Source: Streptomyces tubercidicus
GTDB lineage: Bacteria > Actinomycetota > Actinomycetes > Streptomycetales > Streptomycetaceae
Length of the DNA stretch: 64,000 nt
Reading direction: 5' to 3'
Assembly (NCBI RefSeq): GCF_027497495.1
Contig: NZ_CP114205.1
Coordinates: forward strand, 2,976,001-3,040,000
Shown here: in pieces, positions 51,104 through 59,943 of the stretch
How positions within the stretch are numbered: position 1 is the stretch's first letter
Layout of the letters: every line of letters begins with the position of its first letter
Notes under the pieces: generated by a model
Told to the model about the DNA's origin: nothing
Seen by the model: only the letters and a program-made list of their open reading frames with translations
The model's database searches: none
Program-made: the position numbers and the translations under genes

Positions 51104-52753
51104 ATGAGCACCACCGAGTCACGACAGGCCATGACAGACACGACGAAGACCGCTGCCGACCAGGCGGTCAAGGAGACCCTGGAGGACTACACCCTCCGTT
51201 TCGCACCCCGCAGTTACCGCCGCTGGACCCCCATGGTCGTGGGCACCACTGCCCTCGGCGGCATCGCCTACATGGCCGACTTCTCCATCGGCGCCGGCAT
51301 CGGCCTGACCCACGGCACCGGCAACGCGCTCGTGGCCATCACCGTCGCCGCGGTCGTCATCTTCGTCACCGGCTTCCCGCTGGCCTACTACGGCGCGCGC
51401 TACAACATCGACCTCGACCTGATCACCCGCGGCTCCGGCTTCGGCTACTACGGCTCAGTCCTCACCAGCATCATCTTCGCCAGCTTCACCTTCATCTTCT
51501 TCGCCCTCGAAGGCTCGATCATGGCCCAGGGCCTCAAACTCGGCCTCGGACTGCCCTTGTGGCTGGGCTACGCCGTCTCCACGCTCATGGTGATCCCGCT
51601 GGTGGTTTACGGCATGAAGGCGCTCAGTACGCTCCAGGTGTGGACCACCCCGATCTGGCTGCTGCTCATGGTCGGTCCGCTGGTCTACCTGATCGCCAAC
51701 GACCCCGGCACGGTCGACCGCTTCCTGGCCTACCCCGGCACGAACGGTGACGGTGCCTTCAACACCGCCTCCGTCCTGCTCGGAGCGGGTGTGTGCCTGT
51801 CGTTGATCGCGCAGATCGGCGAGCAGATCGACTACCTGCGCTTCATGCCGCCCAAGACCGAGGCGAACAAGCGTGCCTGGTGGACAGCCGTGGTCATGGC
51901 CGGCCCCGGGTGGGTCGTGCTCGGTGCGCTGAAGCAGGCCATCGGTGTCTTCCTCGCCGTCTACACCATCGCCGAGGTCGGACCGGTTGCCGCGCCCGAG
52001 CCCATCCAGCAGTTCCGCGGCGCCTTCGACGCGATGATGCCGTCCTGGTTGGTCATCCCGCTGGCCGTGGTCCTGGTGGTCATCAGCCAGATCAAAATCA
52101 ACGTGACGAACGCCTACTCCGGCTCGCTGGCCTGGACGAACTCCTTCACCCGCGTCACCAAGCGCTACCCCGGCCGCATGGTCTTCGTCCTGGTCAACCT
52201 GGCCTTTGCACTCGCCCTGATGGAAGCCGACATGTTCAGCTTCCTGAGCGGCATCCTGGGCTTCTACTCGAACTGCGCGATCGCCTGGGTGGTCACCGTG
52301 GCCACCGACATCGGCATCAACAAGTACGTGCTGAAGCTGTCCCCGCTCCAGCCGGAGTTCCGCCGGGGCATGCTCCACGCGGTCAATCCGGTCGGCGTCG
52401 TGGCCTTCGTCGCCGCCTCCGGCCTGTCGATCGCCATGTACTTCCACCTCCTCGGCGACACCCTCCAGCCGTACTCGCCCGTGGCAGCAGCCATCATCGC
52501 CTTCGTCGTCACCCCGCTGATGGCCGTGGTCACCAAGGGCCGCTACTACTTGCGCCGCATCGACGACGGCATCGCCGAGCCCCTGCTGGACACCGATGGC
52601 AACCCGAGCGCGGTCACCCTCGACTGCCACGTCTGCCACCAGCCCTACGAGCGCCCCGACCTCGCAGCCTGTGTCACTCACGACGCGGTCGTCTGCTCGC
52701 TGTGCCTGAGCACCGACAAGGTCGGCGACCACGTCCTGCCGGCCACCGCGTAA
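51104..52753 (+). CDS. NCS1-family transporter with a Cys-rich C-terminal tail
   Basis: 549 residues. Twelve predicted helices with NCS1 features (WTPMVVGTTALGGIAYMADFSIGAGIGL, FPLAYYGARYNIDLDLITRGSGFGYYG, a pore-like NVTNAYSGSLAWTNSF). NCS1 proteins carry purines, cytosine, uracil, hydantoin or thiamine with a cation. The last ~45 residues are cytosolic and hold CHVC-x11-C-x7-CSLC (Cys508, 511, 523, 531, 534) with nearby His, a likely zinc-binding fold not usual in the family. The ATG at 51104 with GGGAGG seven bases upstream is preferred over the upstream ATG at 50960. Confidence 0.88.
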   Translation: MSTTESRQAMTDTTKTAADQAVKETLEDYTLRFAPRSYRRWTPMVVGTTALGGIAYMADFSIGAGIGLTHGTGNALVAITVAAVVIFVTGFPLAYYGARYNIDLDLITRGSGFGYYGSVLTSIIFASFTFIFFALEGSIMAQGLKLGLGLPLWLGYAVSTLMVIPLVVYGMKALSTLQVWTTPIWLLLMVGPLVYLIANDPGTVDRFLAYPGTNGDGAFNTASVLLGAGVCLSLIAQIGEQIDYLRFMPPKTEANKRAWWTAVVMAGPGWVVLGALKQAIGVFLAVYTIAEVGPVAAPEPIQQFRGAFDAMMPSWLVIPLAVVLVVISQIKINVTNAYSGSLAWTNSFTRVTKRYPGRMVFVLVNLAFALALMEADMFSFLSGILGFYSNCAIAWVVTVATDIGINKYVLKLSPLQPEFRRGMLHAVNPVGVVAFVAASGLSIAMYFHLLGDTLQPYSPVAAAIIAFVVTPLMAVVTKGRYYLRRIDDGIAEPLLDTDGNPSAVTLDCHVCHQPYERPDLAACVTHDAVVCSLCLSTDKVGDHVLPATA

Positions 52754-53115
52754 GCCGGCCCTGTGCGCCGCGGCCGCTCCAGCACCCTGGCCGCCGTGGG
52801 GATCACGCCAGAGGGGTGACGGCCTGAAGGACGGCTGCGGGCCGTCGGCGCCTCCTGCCCGCGTTCCCTGTCGGCGTTCCCTATCGGCGTTCCAGGTGAC
52901 GGGTATATCTGCTGGTCACGGATGGTTCGGACGTTCCCGTATCCCGAACTGCCGGTCGCTGGTGGCGGCCGGGACGGATCGTGCCGCAGGCTGGAGCCGC
53001 CTCGGCAACGCGACAGCCGGACCACCGGGGCACGTACCAGGCAGCACGGCCGAAGCGGCCGAAAGCTGCCGCACCGGTCGGGCGTTGACCCGATGAAAGA
53101 GCTTGGAGTGCCTCG
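52754..53115 (+). other. 362-bp non-coding stretch with a 13-bp direct repeat
   Basis: No gene is supported. Three tandem units GCGTTCCCTGTCG lie at 52861-52899 (the third incomplete). The glycosyltransferase promoter must lie within this stretch, but no box is convincing. Confidence 0.6.
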
Positions 53116-54270
53116 GTGGCCTTACGGATAGCGATCACCGCTGAACCGATACCGTCCCATGTGTCCGCGCTGGACTACGTCACCTGCCCGGCCCTTGAAC
53201 AGGGCCATCGGGTCACGCTGCATGCCCCCCTCATGTTCCGCCGCGAAGCCCGGCGGCGCGGGGTGGAGTTCGCCGGCGCCGGTACGAACTGGACGTGCGA
53301 TCCCGGCGTCCAGCAGGCGGCGAGCGAGGTCTGGCAGACGTACGGAAACGCCGCCTTCAACCGGTACGTCTTCGGCCACCTCTGGCCCGAACAGGCCGAG
53401 GCGAAGGCGCGGGACCTGCTCACCGCGTGGACACAGGAGCGGCCCGATCTGGTGATCGCCGAGTGCAGCGACCTCGGCGCGCACCTCGCGGCCAGGGTCT
53501 TGCAACTGCCCCTGCTCGCCGCGGACAACGGCCTCGGGCCGGTGCTCCTGAACCTCTGGGACACCGACATCGCGCCCGCGCTGCTCCCCCTCTACAAGCA
53601 GCACGAGCAGGACACCCCCACTCTCCTCCCGATGCTCACCCCCGCGCCGGTCCACTGGTTCTACGAGACGCCCCCGCCCTCGGCGCGCGCGGTCCGACGC
53701 ATCCTCGCGGACTTCCGCACCACCCTCCCCGAGGGTCCGGCCCCCTCTCTCCGCCCGTCGCGCCCGCTCGTCTACGTGAGCCTCGGCACCCTGACCACCG
53801 CGATGTCCGGCCTGCGTACCGCCATCGAGCCCGTATACCGGGAGATCATGGCCGCACTCCGTACCATCGACTGCGACGCGATCGTGTCCGCGGGAGACCT
53901 CGCGCGGCACCTGCCGAGCACGAGCCCGCACATCAAGGTCGTCGAGCATGCCCCGCAGCCCGCGCTCCTGCACCGGGCCGATCTGTTCGTGACGCACGGA
54001 GGCCGGGCATCCCTGCTCGACGCGGTGCAGGGGTCAACGCCCGTCCTGGGCCTGGGTGTTCTCGCCGATCAGCCCGTCAACACCGCCGCGTTCGCCCGCA
54101 GCGGCCTGGGCCGGGCACTGGACCTCACGGCGGCGAGACGCGACGAGATCACCGAGGCCATGACGGCACTCCTGGGCACCCCGCGCTACGGCGCCGCCAT
54201 GAGCGCGGCCGGTGCCGAGCTGTCGCAGCTGGCGCCTCTGGACTTCATGGAAATACGGGGCAGTCTCTAG
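53116..54270 (+). CDS. GT1-family glycosyltransferase (MGT/macrolide type)
   Basis: 384 residues in the GT-B fold. The N-terminal acceptor domain opens LRIAITAEPIPSHVSALDYVTCPAL, with the His of PSHV at the place of the usual GHV. The donor side has YVSLGTLTTA, VVEHAPQPALLHRADLFVTHGGRASLLDAVQGSTPVLGLGVLADQPVNTAAFARSGLG (HGG and the terminal sugar-binding block). It resembles macrolide and antibiotic glycosyltransferases that use UDP- or TDP-sugars, but the acceptor is unknown. No sugar-biosynthesis or polyketide genes are nearby. The GTG at 53116 follows GGAG. Confidence 0.9.
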   Translation: MALRIAITAEPIPSHVSALDYVTCPALEQGHRVTLHAPLMFRREARRRGVEFAGAGTNWTCDPGVQQAASEVWQTYGNAAFNRYVFGHLWPEQAEAKARDLLTAWTQERPDLVIAECSDLGAHLAARVLQLPLLAADNGLGPVLLNLWDTDIAPALLPLYKQHEQDTPTLLPMLTPAPVHWFYETPPPSARAVRRILADFRTTLPEGPAPSLRPSRPLVYVSLGTLTTAMSGLRTAIEPVYREIMAALRTIDCDAIVSAGDLARHLPSTSPHIKVVEHAPQPALLHRADLFVTHGGRASLLDAVQGSTPVLGLGVLADQPVNTAAFARSGLGRALDLTAARRDEITEAMTALLGTPRYGAAMSAAGAELSQLAPLDFMEIRGSL

Positions 54271-54335
54271 CCAGGCCGCCGCATCGGGCAACGTCCGCCG
54301 CGTCGACGAGAGTGCCGGGTTCTTGCGGGCGAGGG

Positions 54336-55523
54336 TCATGCGCGGCCCCGCAGCGGTTCCGCCAGTCGTTCCAGCAGTCCCGCGACCAGGGAGGTCTGGG
54401 CGGGCACCGTGTCGGGGTAGATGAACTCGCCCCGGGCGTGGGCGTTGTCACCGACTGCGCCCATGCCGCACAGCACGGGCAGGCCGAGGGCGGCGACGAA
54501 GTTGGCGTCGCTGGCGCCACCGACGGCGGCGTCGGGCAAGTCGCCGCGGCCCTGCTCGCGGGTGACCTCGCGGGCGAGGGCGAGGAGGCGGGCGGAGGAG
54601 GCGTTCAGGGTCATGGGCGGCCGGTTCCAGGCGTGGTCGATCTCGATGCGGACGCGGCGGTCGCTGGCCCTGATGGCGTCCAGCGCATCGTCGACACGGA
54701 GCTGTTCGGCCTCGCTGCTGACTCGGATGTCGATACTGGCGGTTGCCTGCCCGGCGACGACGTTGGTGCCGGAACCGCCCTTGATGAGCCCGGTGTTGAT
54801 CGTGGTGCCCTTGCCGGGCGCGGCGACGGCCGCGGCGGCGACCACGAACTCGGCCAGCGCGGTGATCGCGCTCGCCCCGTCCTGAGGTGCGAGCCCGGCG
54901 TGTGCCTCGACGCCGGTGACCGTTACCCGGAAGATCCCACAGCCCTTGCGGGCGGTCTTGACCGCTCCGTGGGCGGTCGGCTCCAGCACCAGCGTGGCGT
55001 CGGCCTGCTGCGCGACCTCCTCGATCACCGGCCGCGAGGACAGCGAGCCGATCTCCTCGTCGCCGTTGAAGAGAAAGGTGACGGTGGGCACCGGTACTCC
55101 GCTCGCCCTGGCCAGCTTCAGCGCCCAGATGCCTTGGACCAGGCCGGTCTTCATGTCGAAGATGCCCGGCCCGCTGAGCTTCTCCCGGCCGTCGTCGGAC
55201 CCCTCCGGCTGCTCCCATCCGGCGAGGGTGCCGGTCGGCCATACGGTGTCGTAGTGGCCGACCAACGCGACGTGCCCGGCGCCGGTTCCGGTGTAGGTCA
55301 GGGTGAGGGTGTCGCCGCACTCGCCGCCGGGGTGGCGCTGTGCGTGGTCGGGTCGGCCGAGTCGGTGGACGGCGAGCGCGTGCAGGAGGTCCAGGCCCGC
55401 CGCGAGGCCGGGCAGGTCGTAGCTGCTGGTCTCGTGGCGGACAAGGGTCAGGATGTCGGTGATGATCTCTGGCGAGACGTCCTGGGCGAGGGCGGTGAGG
55501 GCGGCAGTGGGAAGTGCGGTCAT
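54336..55523 (-). CDS. M20 peptidase, carboxypeptidase G2-like
   Basis: 395 residues. Zinc ligands and catalytic residues seen: GHYDTVWPTG (His, Asp), GPGIFDMKTGL (Asp), FLFNGDEEIGS (Glu pair) and the C-terminal GGASDANFVAALGLPVLCGMGAVG. The pattern fits the CPG2/glutamate-carboxypeptidase group, which cleaves C-terminal Glu from folate or p-aminobenzoyl-glutamate. It follows the AbgT-type transporter by 50 bp on the same strand, as in E. coli abg operons. The start MTALPTAALT (55523) has only a weak ribosome site. Confidence 0.88.
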   Translation of the reverse strand: MTALPTAALTALAQDVSPEIITDILTLVRHETSSYDLPGLAAGLDLLHALAVHRLGRPDHAQRHPGGECGDTLTLTYTGTGAGHVALVGHYDTVWPTGTLAGWEQPEGSDDGREKLSGPGIFDMKTGLVQGIWALKLARASGVPVPTVTFLFNGDEEIGSLSSRPVIEEVAQQADATLVLEPTAHGAVKTARKGCGIFRVTVTGVEAHAGLAPQDGASAITALAEFVVAAAAVAAPGKGTTINTGLIKGGSGTNVVAGQATASIDIRVSSEAEQLRVDDALDAIRASDRRVRIEIDHAWNRPPMTLNASSARLLALAREVTREQGRGDLPDAAVGGASDANFVAALGLPVLCGMGAVGDNAHARGEFIYPDTVPAQTSLVAGLLERLAEPLRGRA

Positions 55524-55573
55524 GGTCTGCTTTCTCGTACGGGGCCGGTGCCGGTGTTCGGCAGAGGGCGGGG

Positions 55574-57127
55574 TCAGCTGACGCCGAAGGGGAGGCCCAG
55601 CAGATACCAGGCCACGAAGAACGCGATCCACACGACCCAGACGACGGCGGCGATCGGGATCGTGAGGGAGGCCAGGGTGCCGATCCCGGCGGACTTGCGG
55701 TACTGCTGGATGAATCCCAGGGCCATCACGAAGTACGGGCTCATCGGGGTGACGCAGTTGGTGACCGAGTCGGCGACGCGGTAGACGGCCTGGGTGGTCT
55801 CGGCCTCGATGCCGATGAGCATCAGCATGGGCACGAGCACCGGGGCGGCCAGCGCCCACAGCGCGGAGCCGCTGGTGATGACGAGGTTCATGAACGTGAT
55901 CAGCACAGCGAGGGCGACCAGCACGGTCCAGCCGTGCATGTGCAGGTCACGCAGCGCCTCCGCGCCCTTGACGGCGAGGATGTTGCCGATGTTCGTCCAC
56001 TTGAAGTAGGCGAGGAACTGGGAGATCGCGAAGAACAGGACGAGGATCGGCGCCATCGACCGGGTGCCGTCGGCCATCGCGGCGATGATGTCGCGGGCGG
56101 CGCGGAAGGCGCCGGTCATCCGCCCGTAGACGGTGCCGAGCACGGCGAAGAACACACCCAGGACGAGCGCCATCCCGCCGACCAGCGGGGAGTCGACGAG
56201 GCCGCCGTTCTCGCCGCGCAGTGGTGAGGACGAGGGGATCATGGCCACCACCAGGAACGCGATGAGGCCGAGGGCGACCAGCCCGGTCATGCGCAGCGCG
56301 CGGCGCTGCTGCCCGGTGACCTCGATCGCCTCCAGTTCTTCGGCGTCCGGCGCGGCGACCGGCTCGTCGGGCTCCAGGTCCCGGCGGCGGGCGAGGACCT
56401 TGTCGACGACGAGGGTGATCACCAGGGCCACCAGGACCGACGAGCCGAGCCCGAAGAAGTAGTTGGCCAGCGGGGTGACGACGTAGTTCGCGTCGATGGT
56501 GTGGGCGGCGGCGGTGGAGATCGAGGACAGCAGTACGTCGGTGGTGGTGAGCGACGGGGAGGCGTCGTAGCCGGCGGAGACCGATACGTAGGCGACGATG
56601 CAGCCGAGCACCGGACTGCGGCCCGCCGCACGGAAGATCAGTGCGCCGAGCGGCATGAGGGTGACGTAGGCGGCGTCGCCGGCGACATGGCTGACCATGG
56701 CCGTCATCGACAGGGCGAAGGTGAGGTACTTGCCCGGCACCCGCGCGACCATGCGGCGCAGCAGGGTGGAGAACAGTCCGCTCCGCTCCGCGACGGCGAT
56801 GCCGAACATCACGGTGAGGATGGTGGCCAGCGGCGGGAAGGCCGCGAAGTTGTCGACGGCTCCCTCGACGGCCATGGTGAGGCCGTCCTTGCTGAGCAGG
56901 TTCTGCACCTTGATGATCTCGTGCGTGCCGGGGTGCACGGCGCTGACGCCGACCGCCGCCAGTACGGCGCTGAGGACGGCGACGACCCCGGCGAGGATCC
57001 AGAACAGCCAGAAGGGGTTGGGGAGTTTGTTGCCTATCTTCTCGATCGCCGCGAAGCTCCGGAACGCGGTGCGCAGGATTCTCGACTGTGGCTCGTTGGC
57101 CTGAGGCTGAGCAGAGGTGGCACTCAT
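55574..57127 (-). CDS. AbgT-family transporter (p-aminobenzoyl-glutamate type)
   Basis: 517 residues with about a dozen membrane helices. The opening FAAIEKIGNKLPNPFWLFWILAG and the blocks AMVSHVAGDAAYVTLMPLGALIF, SVSAGYDASPSLTTTDVLLSS and YRVADSVTNCVTPMSPYFVMAL are those of AbgT transporters (AbgT, MtrF). They carry p-aminobenzoyl-glutamate or export sulfonamides. Immediately downstream is the peptidase; the divergent neighbour is an AsnC-type regulator. The ATG at 57127 has GAGGT four bases upstream; 57145 is an alternative. Confidence 0.92.
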   Translation of the reverse strand: MSATSAQPQANEPQSRILRTAFRSFAAIEKIGNKLPNPFWLFWILAGVVAVLSAVLAAVGVSAVHPGTHEIIKVQNLLSKDGLTMAVEGAVDNFAAFPPLATILTVMFGIAVAERSGLFSTLLRRMVARVPGKYLTFALSMTAMVSHVAGDAAYVTLMPLGALIFRAAGRSPVLGCIVAYVSVSAGYDASPSLTTTDVLLSSISTAAAHTIDANYVVTPLANYFFGLGSSVLVALVITLVVDKVLARRRDLEPDEPVAAPDAEELEAIEVTGQQRRALRMTGLVALGLIAFLVVAMIPSSSPLRGENGGLVDSPLVGGMALVLGVFFAVLGTVYGRMTGAFRAARDIIAAMADGTRSMAPILVLFFAISQFLAYFKWTNIGNILAVKGAEALRDLHMHGWTVLVALAVLITFMNLVITSGSALWALAAPVLVPMLMLIGIEAETTQAVYRVADSVTNCVTPMSPYFVMALGFIQQYRKSAGIGTLASLTIPIAAVVWVVWIAFFVAWYLLGLPFGVS

Positions 57128-57242
57128 CGGTACCTCTTCGTGCATGCGAGGGATGTTCCTGCGAAGAGTGGCACTCAAGTGAGAGATTCTCTAGCCCTAG
57201 GATGTAACGGTAGGATTAACCGGCAGTTTAAAGTGGGGGACC

Positions 57243-58268
57243 ATGACCCGCCCTCTTCTCGACGAGCTCGACCGGCGCCTCATCGGCGCGCTGCACGTGG
57301 CCCCCCGTGCCGCCTGGGACGACATCGGCGGGATCCTGGCCGCCGACGCCAGCACGCTCAAGCGCCGTTATGACCGGCTGCACCAGGCCCGGATGGTCCG
57401 TGCGATCGGGCACGCCTACTGGGGCATGCACTCCACGGCGATGCCGGTCCACGTTTTCCTGGACATCACCGGCGAAACCCCGCTCACCGTCCTCCACCGG
57501 CTCAGGGATCTGCCCCACCTCCAGCTCCTGGCACAGATCTCCGGCGACGACCCCCTCTACGCCGTCATCCACGCCCCGTCCGAGGCCGCTACCAGCGAGG
57601 CGATCGACCGGCTGTACTCCGTCCCCGGCGTCCGCCGCGTCAACGCCCTGCCGGCCCTCAGCACCCTGCGCCGGGGTATGACCTGGGACCCCCAGTTCCT
57701 CACCGACGCCGAACGCGCCGACCTGCTGAAGCTCACCGGCGCCCGCCGGGAGGGCACCGCGACCGCGACACCCCCCGCCAAGCCGCTCACCGAGGCCGAA
57801 CGCGCGGTCGTCGCCCAGCTGATCCAGGACAGCCGCGCATCCGCCGCGAGCATCGCCCGAGCGTCCGGCCTGGCCACCTCCACCGCACACCGCGTCGTCC
57901 GCCGGGTCCTCGACGAGGGATGGGTCAAACCGCGCCTGGAGATGGTGTCGGAATGGCTCGGCTTCCAGACCCCCTTCCTGCTCCGCCTGCGCGTGGCACC
58001 GGGCGGAACGCCCGACGTCATGCGCCGCATCGACCAGCTCCCCCAGACCCGGCTCGCCGCCCACGTCGCCAGCGACATGTCCGTCCTCGTCATGGGCCTG
58101 GTCACCGACCGCGCCGCCCTGGCGCTCTTCATCGACCAGGAGCTGGCCGAGATCCCCGGCATCCTCGCCGTCAGCGTCGACATCATGCTCGCCGAACCGC
58201 GCCGCTACTGGCTGGACCGGGACCTGACCTCCGGTCTCGGCGCATTCCACGCGCCGACGCTGCTCTGA
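57243..58268 (+). CDS. Double Lrp/AsnC-family regulator
   Basis: 341 residues with two AsnC units in tandem. Each has a helix-turn-helix (DELDRRLIGALHVAPRAAWDDIGGILAADASTLKRRYDRL; AERAVVAQLIQDSRASAASIARASGLATSTAHRVVRRVL) followed by a RAM-like ligand fold. Such duplicated proteins are frequent in Streptomyces. It is divergent from the AbgT transporter with 115 bp between starts, so it probably senses the transported amino acid or folate fragment and controls uptake (inference). GGGGGA precedes the ATG. Confidence 0.9.
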   Translation: MTRPLLDELDRRLIGALHVAPRAAWDDIGGILAADASTLKRRYDRLHQARMVRAIGHAYWGMHSTAMPVHVFLDITGETPLTVLHRLRDLPHLQLLAQISGDDPLYAVIHAPSEAATSEAIDRLYSVPGVRRVNALPALSTLRRGMTWDPQFLTDAERADLLKLTGARREGTATATPPAKPLTEAERAVVAQLIQDSRASAASIARASGLATSTAHRVVRRVLDEGWVKPRLEMVSEWLGFQTPFLLRLRVAPGGTPDVMRRIDQLPQTRLAAHVASDMSVLVMGLVTDRAALALFIDQELAEIPGILAVSVDIMLAEPRRYWLDRDLTSGLGAFHAPTLL

Positions 58269-58285
58269 GACGTCGTTTCCGTGGT

Positions 58286-58314
58286 GCCCGCGGAGCCGGT
58301 GCGGCTCCGCGGGC
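58286..58314. terminator. Bidirectional hairpin terminator
   Basis: A perfect 13-bp stem (GCCCGCGGAGCCG and complement) with a 3-base loop, between the convergent AsnC and ferredoxin genes. Confidence 0.88.
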
Positions 58315-58341
58315 CGCCCCGCCACTGCCGGGCGGAGAGGT

Positions 58342-58542
58342 TCAGGGGGTGTCGTGCACCTGGATGGCGGCGGCCGGGCAGACGGCGGCCGCTTCACGGG
58401 TGAGGGCGTGCTGGTCGTGCGGGGGCTCCGGCGCCAGGACGACGACGATTCCGTCCTCGTCGCGCTGGTCGAAGACCTCGGGGGCGATCAGGACGCACTG
58501 TCCGGCGCCGCAGCACTTCTCCTCGTCGACGGTGATCTTCAT
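58342..58542 (-). CDS. Small ferredoxin ([3Fe-4S] type)
   Basis: 66 residues. Cluster ligands: Cys10/Cys11 and Cys16 in KCCGAGQCV and the CP pair in AAAVCPAAAI. This is the single-cluster ferredoxin type that serves bacterial P450s of the CYP105 kind. It ends the reductase-P450-ferredoxin operon, 45 bp after the P450 stop, with AGGAG-like sequence upstream. The extra Cys11 next to Cys10 is unusual. Confidence 0.93.
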   Translation of the reverse strand: MKITVDEEKCCGAGQCVLIAPEVFDQRDEDGIVVVLAPEPPHDQHALTREAAAVCPAAAIQVHDTP

Positions 58543-58587
58543 GGGGGGTCTCCTTCTGTCGGGGGGCGTACGTGTGCTGTCGTGCCG

Positions 58588-59808
58588 TCACCAGCGGACG
58601 GGGACCTCGCAGAGGCCGCCGACCAGCAGCCCTTCCAGGCGTTCGAGGTCGGTGGCGGGGATGTCCAGTTCGAGGGAGGGGAGCCTGAGCAGCAGAACTT
58701 CGAGGGCGACCTGGAGTTCGGTGCGGGCCAGGGCCTGGCCCAGGCAGGAGTGGGGTCCCGCGCCGAAGGCCAGGTGGGGGTTGGGAGTGCGGGCCAGGTC
58801 CATCTCGGCGGCGTTCTCGAAGGCGGTCTCGTCCCGGTTGGCCGCGGCCATGGAGCACACCACCGTGGTGCCGTTGGGGAGGACCTCGCCCCCGATCTCG
58901 ACGTCCTCGGTGAGATACCGCCTCAGGCCGAACCCACCGTTGACGTCGAAGCGCAGCGCCTCCTCGACGGTGCTGCGTACCAACGAGGGGTTCTCCAGGA
59001 GCCGTTCCCACCGGGTGCGGTCGGCGAGCAGCATGGCGACCATCTTGCCGATCATGTTGGCCGTCGTCTCGTGCCCGGCCACCAGCAGACCTATGCCGGT
59101 GCCCAGCAGCTCCGCGTCCGTCAGCGCCCCACCTTCGCCGCTGCTCTCCTCGATCAGGGTGCTGAGCAGGTCGTCGGTGGGCTCGGCGCGTTTGGCGGCG
59201 ATGTGGCCGGACATGTAGGCCACGAGTTCGCCGACCGCCGTCTGCCGTTCCTGTGCGGAGTACCGGGTGAGGTTGAGGAAGTTGTCGGACCAGTAGGAGA
59301 AGCGGTCCCGGTCCTCGGCGGGCACGCCGAGCATGTCGCAGATCACGTAGACCGGCAGCGGAAAGGCGAAGTGCGCCTTGAGGTCGCCGGAGCTGCCGCG
59401 GCCGGTCATCTCGTCGAGGAGCTGGTCCGCGATCGCGGTCATCTGGGGCCGGAGGGCGGCCATGCGCTTGGCGGTGAACCACTTGCCCACCATCCGGCGC
59501 CACCGCAGGTGTTCCGCGCCGTGCCTCGGCACGGAGAAGGGCGGCTCCGAGGTGTCCGCCGCGGCCGACGTCGTGGCTCCCTCTTGTGCATTCCCGGTTC
59601 CGCCGTCGAGGTCCTTCCGGGTGAAGCGGGGGTCCGCCAGCATCTCCTTGACATCGTCGTAGCGGGTCAGCAGCTTGGCCTGGCTGCCGTCGGGCACGGT
59701 GATGGTGGCCACCGGGCACGTGGCGCGCAGCTCCGCCCACTCGGCGGCAGGCTCCAGCGCGGTCTCGTAGGCGAGCGGGTAATGCCGTGTCTGCTCGTTC
59801 GGGCTCAT
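58588..59808 (-). CDS. Cytochrome P450
   Basis: 406 residues. I-helix oxygen-binding motif LLVAGHETTANMI, the ExxR pair VEEALR, and the heme-binding loop LAFGAGPHSCLGQALAR with the Cys ligand near 353. All required for a functional monooxygenase, using electrons from the adjacent ferredoxin and reductase. The general pattern fits the CYP105/107 groups of Streptomyces, which hydroxylate antibiotics or xenobiotics; the family number needs a search. Start at ATG 59808 with AAGGAG six bases upstream. Confidence 0.95.
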   Translation of the reverse strand: MSPNEQTRHYPLAYETALEPAAEWAELRATCPVATITVPDGSQAKLLTRYDDVKEMLADPRFTRKDLDGGTGNAQEGATTSAAADTSEPPFSVPRHGAEHLRWRRMVGKWFTAKRMAALRPQMTAIADQLLDEMTGRGSSGDLKAHFAFPLPVYVICDMLGVPAEDRDRFSYWSDNFLNLTRYSAQERQTAVGELVAYMSGHIAAKRAEPTDDLLSTLIEESSGEGGALTDAELLGTGIGLLVAGHETTANMIGKMVAMLLADRTRWERLLENPSLVRSTVEEALRFDVNGGFGLRRYLTEDVEIGGEVLPNGTTVVCSMAAANRDETAFENAAEMDLARTPNPHLAFGAGPHSCLGQALARTELQVALEVLLLRLPSLELDIPATDLERLEGLLVGGLCEVPVRW

Positions 59809-59943
59809 GTGCTTCTCCTTCACGGGAATTGACGGGAATCGACGGGGGCGGGGTGTGGGTGCCGCCTACGGGCGGTGACCTTGCAGCCGCTTCCCACGCC
59901 TGTCTGTGCGGCCGCGGAGGGCTGCCGGGCCTGGTGCGGCGGG

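Noticed and set aside
53295..55784. 829-codon plus-strand frame over the glycosyltransferase and M20 genes
   Set aside because: Runs out of frame through one real gene and antisense through another; composition is Arg/Gly/Asp noise.
57206..57225. Third copy of the TetR operator in the AbgT/AsnC gap (TAGGATTAACCGGCAG)
   Set aside because: Similar only with a one-base insertion and one substitution and without the flanking dyad; the neighbouring regulator is AsnC-type.
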